From Aureobasidium sp. EXF-3400 (taxonomy: Eukaryota > Ascomycota > Dothideomycetes > Dothideales > Saccotheciaceae), in assembly GCA_024195585.1 (NCBI GenBank), contig SWBL01000085.1, positions 94,284-158,283 on the forward strand: a stretch of DNA of 64,000 nucleotides, read 5' to 3'. Positions 63,910 to 64,000 of the stretch are shown piece after piece. Both the position numbers and the translations under genes were made by a program. How positions within the stretch are numbered: position 1 is the stretch's first letter; each line of letters opens with the position of its first letter. Below the pieces are notes generated by a model. It was not told the DNA's origin and did no database searches. It saw only the letters and a program-made list of their open reading frames with translations.

Positions 63910-64000
63910 AACATACAGCAGCAGGGATTCCCACGTGGTCACCCACCGTAGTACTAATCTGCCGTTCAACTGCTTATGTATGGCAGAGCGGACGGGATGC
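63910..64000 (-). rRNA. 5S ribosomal RNA, 3' 91 nt (5' end beyond window)
   Basis: Read on the minus strand, the last 91 bases match fungal 5S rRNA from helix II to the 3' end. Recognisable parts are CCCGTCCGCTCTGCC, the loop-E/helix V block GGTGGGTGACCACGTGGGAA, ATCCCTGCTGCTGTATGTT at the 3' end, and a T-run (TTTTGTCCTT) as Pol III terminator just after it. About 28 nt of the 5' part lie outside the window. Fungal 5S has its Pol III promoter inside the gene; the C-box region is present here. A single dispersed 5S copy fits filamentous ascomycetes, where 5S genes are scattered rather than in the rDNA repeat. Minor differences from canonical sequence (CATACATAAGCAGTTGAACG segment) leave open that this is a variant or pseudo copy. 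Confidence 0.85.

Noticed and set aside
1..64000. Searches by eye for transposon ORFs, long terminal repeats, CRISPR arrays, secondary-metabolite core genes and telomeric repeats
   Set aside because: None found. Only short low-complexity tracts (CAG/CAA in ATG11, AACAGG, TATCC) are present.

Overview
This window reads as a piece of nuclear genome from a filamentous ascomycete (Pezizomycotina). A Dothideomycete is my best guess, by inference only. The evidence is dispersed single genes on both strands, short introns (about 47-153 nt, most 50-66) with GTAAGT/GTGAGT-type donors and CTAAC/CTGAC branch points, a dispersed 5S rRNA gene, and an ascomycete protein set (Atg11, Aim21, Tvp18, Aar2, Nic96, a Pth11-like rhodopsin-domain protein). 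Most gene models below were spliced by hand, and every one closes in frame.

Left part (1-23 kb): a gene tail at the edge, a small acidic hypothetical protein, a coiled-coil protein, then a minus-strand run of ATG11 (selective-autophagy scaffold) and a CSC1/OSCA-type channel whose first intron appears to be GC-AG. These are followed by a BTB-domain protein, a small UPF0132-like membrane protein, and AIM21 (actin-patch regulator with polyproline modules).

Middle (23-44 kb): TVP18 (Golgi membrane), NTF2 (Ran importer) and a Gre2-like NADPH reductase, all minus; an RS-rich nuclear protein; a 606-aa orphan; a gene-poor 2.6-kb interval; a spliced zinc-finger-like protein; a Ser/Pro-rich hypothetical; the scaffold nucleoporin NIC96 with an N-terminal FG region; AAR2 (U5 snRNP assembly); a probable mitochondrial protein of unknown function; and a 72-aa hydrophilic protein with a likely 5' UTR intron.

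Right part (44-64 kb): an F-box-like protein, a GNAT acetyltransferase, a secreted GH43 arabinan-degrading enzyme, an APC-family permease, a rhodopsin-domain membrane protein, ILV2 (acetolactate synthase), a motor-only kinesin, and a phytochrome-like protein that stops after the HisKA helix pair. Next comes a Ser/Thr-rich ORF followed by coding-like pieces in shifting frames. A 5S rRNA gene on the minus strand is cut by the window end.

The genes are mainly unrelated housekeeping functions (autophagy, actin, nuclear transport, splicing, branched-chain amino acids), interspersed with nutrient and environment genes (GH43, permease, rhodopsin-domain protein, phytochrome-like protein). I see no biosynthetic cluster, intact transposon, CRISPR or defence-like cassette. 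The most unusual items are the reduced phytochrome-like protein, the motor-only kinesin, the GC-AG intron, the micro-exons, and the unresolved coding segments near 62.2-63.4 kb.
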